Of a stretch of 5,614 nt of DNA, positions 5,204 to 5,614 are shown in pieces. The DNA lies in assembly GCA_002482705.1 (NCBI GenBank), contig DLGM01000095.1, positions 260-5,873 on the forward strand, read 5' to 3'. Every line of letters begins with the position of its first letter. Positions within the stretch are counted from its first letter, which is position 1. The position numbers and the translations under genes were made by a program. The DNA is from Cyanobacteria bacterium UBA7694 (lineage in GTDB: Bacteria > Cyanobacteriota > Sericytochromatia > UBA7694). The notes below the pieces were generated by a model, which was not told the DNA's origin, searched no databases, and saw only the letters and a list, made by a program, of their open reading frames with translations.

Positions 5204-5614
5204 ATGCGCCGAATTTTGCCCCTGCTGGCTTGCCTATTGCTGACAAACTGCGGTGAATTTAGCTGCCAGAATCATAATAGCCCCATCCCCGCACCGGATA
5301 TTGCAGAACTTTTAGAACCCCTCACCCCCGCAAAACCCCTGCCAACACCAGCTCCGATTCAACCGGCCCGCCCATTAAAGACACCCCATGCTTACGCACT
5401 CCATCGTCGCCAGCCCTTGAGTGCCGGGGTGACCTTTTACCGCTACGAAACCAAAGACAGCAGTGGCCGCAGCGACCCCATGCAAAGCCTGAGAGTAGTG
5501 CGCATCGACCCCGCTCAGCTTCATCGTCTGCGCGTCCTCTTTTCCGATCGCCGCGATTATCCCCTTTCGCTCACCACCGTCTCCAATCGCAGCGATCTGA
5601 TGGCGGCCATGAAC
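5204..5614 (+). CDS. Lipoprotein, probable phosphodiester glycosidase (NAGPA-like), N-terminal part only
   Basis: The frame is open from the ATG at 5204 to the window edge (137 codons, no stop), so the C-terminus is missing. Residues 1-15 are a short lipoprotein signal (MRRILPLLACLLL) with Cys16 in LTNC as the likely lipidated residue; Asn at -1 is uncommon. Residues 17-65 are a Pro-rich tether. From about 73 the sequence reads LSAGVTFYRYETKD, then SLRVVRIDPAQLHRLRVLFSD-like strands (about 95-115) and ends in LMAAMN, where the family usually continues with a Gly-rich G-G/T-F/Y turn. This order resembles the start of the NAGPA/phosphodiester glycosidase domain found in exopolysaccharide-related proteins, which removes sugars linked through phosphodiester bonds. 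The catalytic part is beyond the window, so activity cannot be judged. It starts 3 nt after the propeller gene without a clear ribosome-binding site, which suggests one transcript and coupled translation. The reading frame is secure; the family call is by recognition of pattern only. Confidence 0.7.
   Translation, partial: MRRILPLLACLLLTNCGEFSCQNHNSPIPAPDIAELLEPLTPAKPLPTPAPIQPARPLKTPHAYALHRRQPLSAGVTFYRYETKDSSGRSDPMQSLRVVRIDPAQLHRLRVLFSDRRDYPLSLTTVSNRSDLMAAMN

Noticed and set aside
1..5614. Mobile element, phage, CRISPR or defence system
   Set aside because: No transposase, integrase, terminal repeats, tRNA or regularly spaced repeats were seen; the genes fit envelope and glycan functions.

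Overview
The window holds seven protein-coding genes, two of them cut by the window edges, packed with short gaps (99, 89 and 65 bp between transcription units). There are no RNA genes, CRISPR arrays, insertion sequences or gene-free stretches over 300 bp. Two Cys-lipobox lipoproteins and a Sec-exported beta-propeller point to a bacterium with a Gram-negative-type or otherwise lipoprotein-rich envelope. Promoters look like the sigma70 type (TATAAT boxes) and base composition is moderately GC-rich. The mix of a lipoprotein subtilase, a Pro/Ala-rich peptidoglycan-binding protein and WD40-like propellers resembles non-photosynthetic cyanobacterial relatives (Sericytochromatia/Vampirovibrionia) and some other environmental phyla. 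This taxonomic guess is weak and rests on general impression only.

Left part, minus strand. Positions 1-513 encode the N-terminal 171 residues of a Pro/Ala-rich protein ending in a peptidoglycan-binding-like domain. Upstream of it (613-1887) lies a complete subtilisin-family (S8) protease with a lipoprotein signal, an N-terminal prodomain and an intact catalytic triad. Each has its own Shine-Dalgarno sequence and a candidate promoter.

Middle part, minus strand. Positions 4076 down to 1977 form a tight three-gene operon: an unrecognised 136-residue cytoplasmic protein, then two paralogous GT-A glycosyltransferases (family 2 fold with a galactosyltransferase-type C-terminal motif). The gaps are 4 nt and then a 4-nt ATGA overlap. 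The two enzymes probably act on the same surface glycan.

Right part, plus strand. A secreted seven-bladed WD40-like beta-propeller (4142-5200) is followed after 3 nt by the start of a lipoprotein (5204 to the edge). The visible part of that lipoprotein resembles the N-terminal region of phosphodiester glycosidase (NAGPA-type) proteins.

The most interesting non-coding spot is the 65-bp divergent intergenic region. Two extended -10 promoter elements form a near-perfect inverted repeat (4104-4131), so the glycosyltransferase operon and the propeller/lipoprotein pair should compete for RNA polymerase. The plus-strand promoter sits so close to its gene that the mRNA should be leaderless or nearly so. 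As a whole the window reads as an envelope and surface-glycan neighbourhood. I do not see a clear new defence or mobile system.
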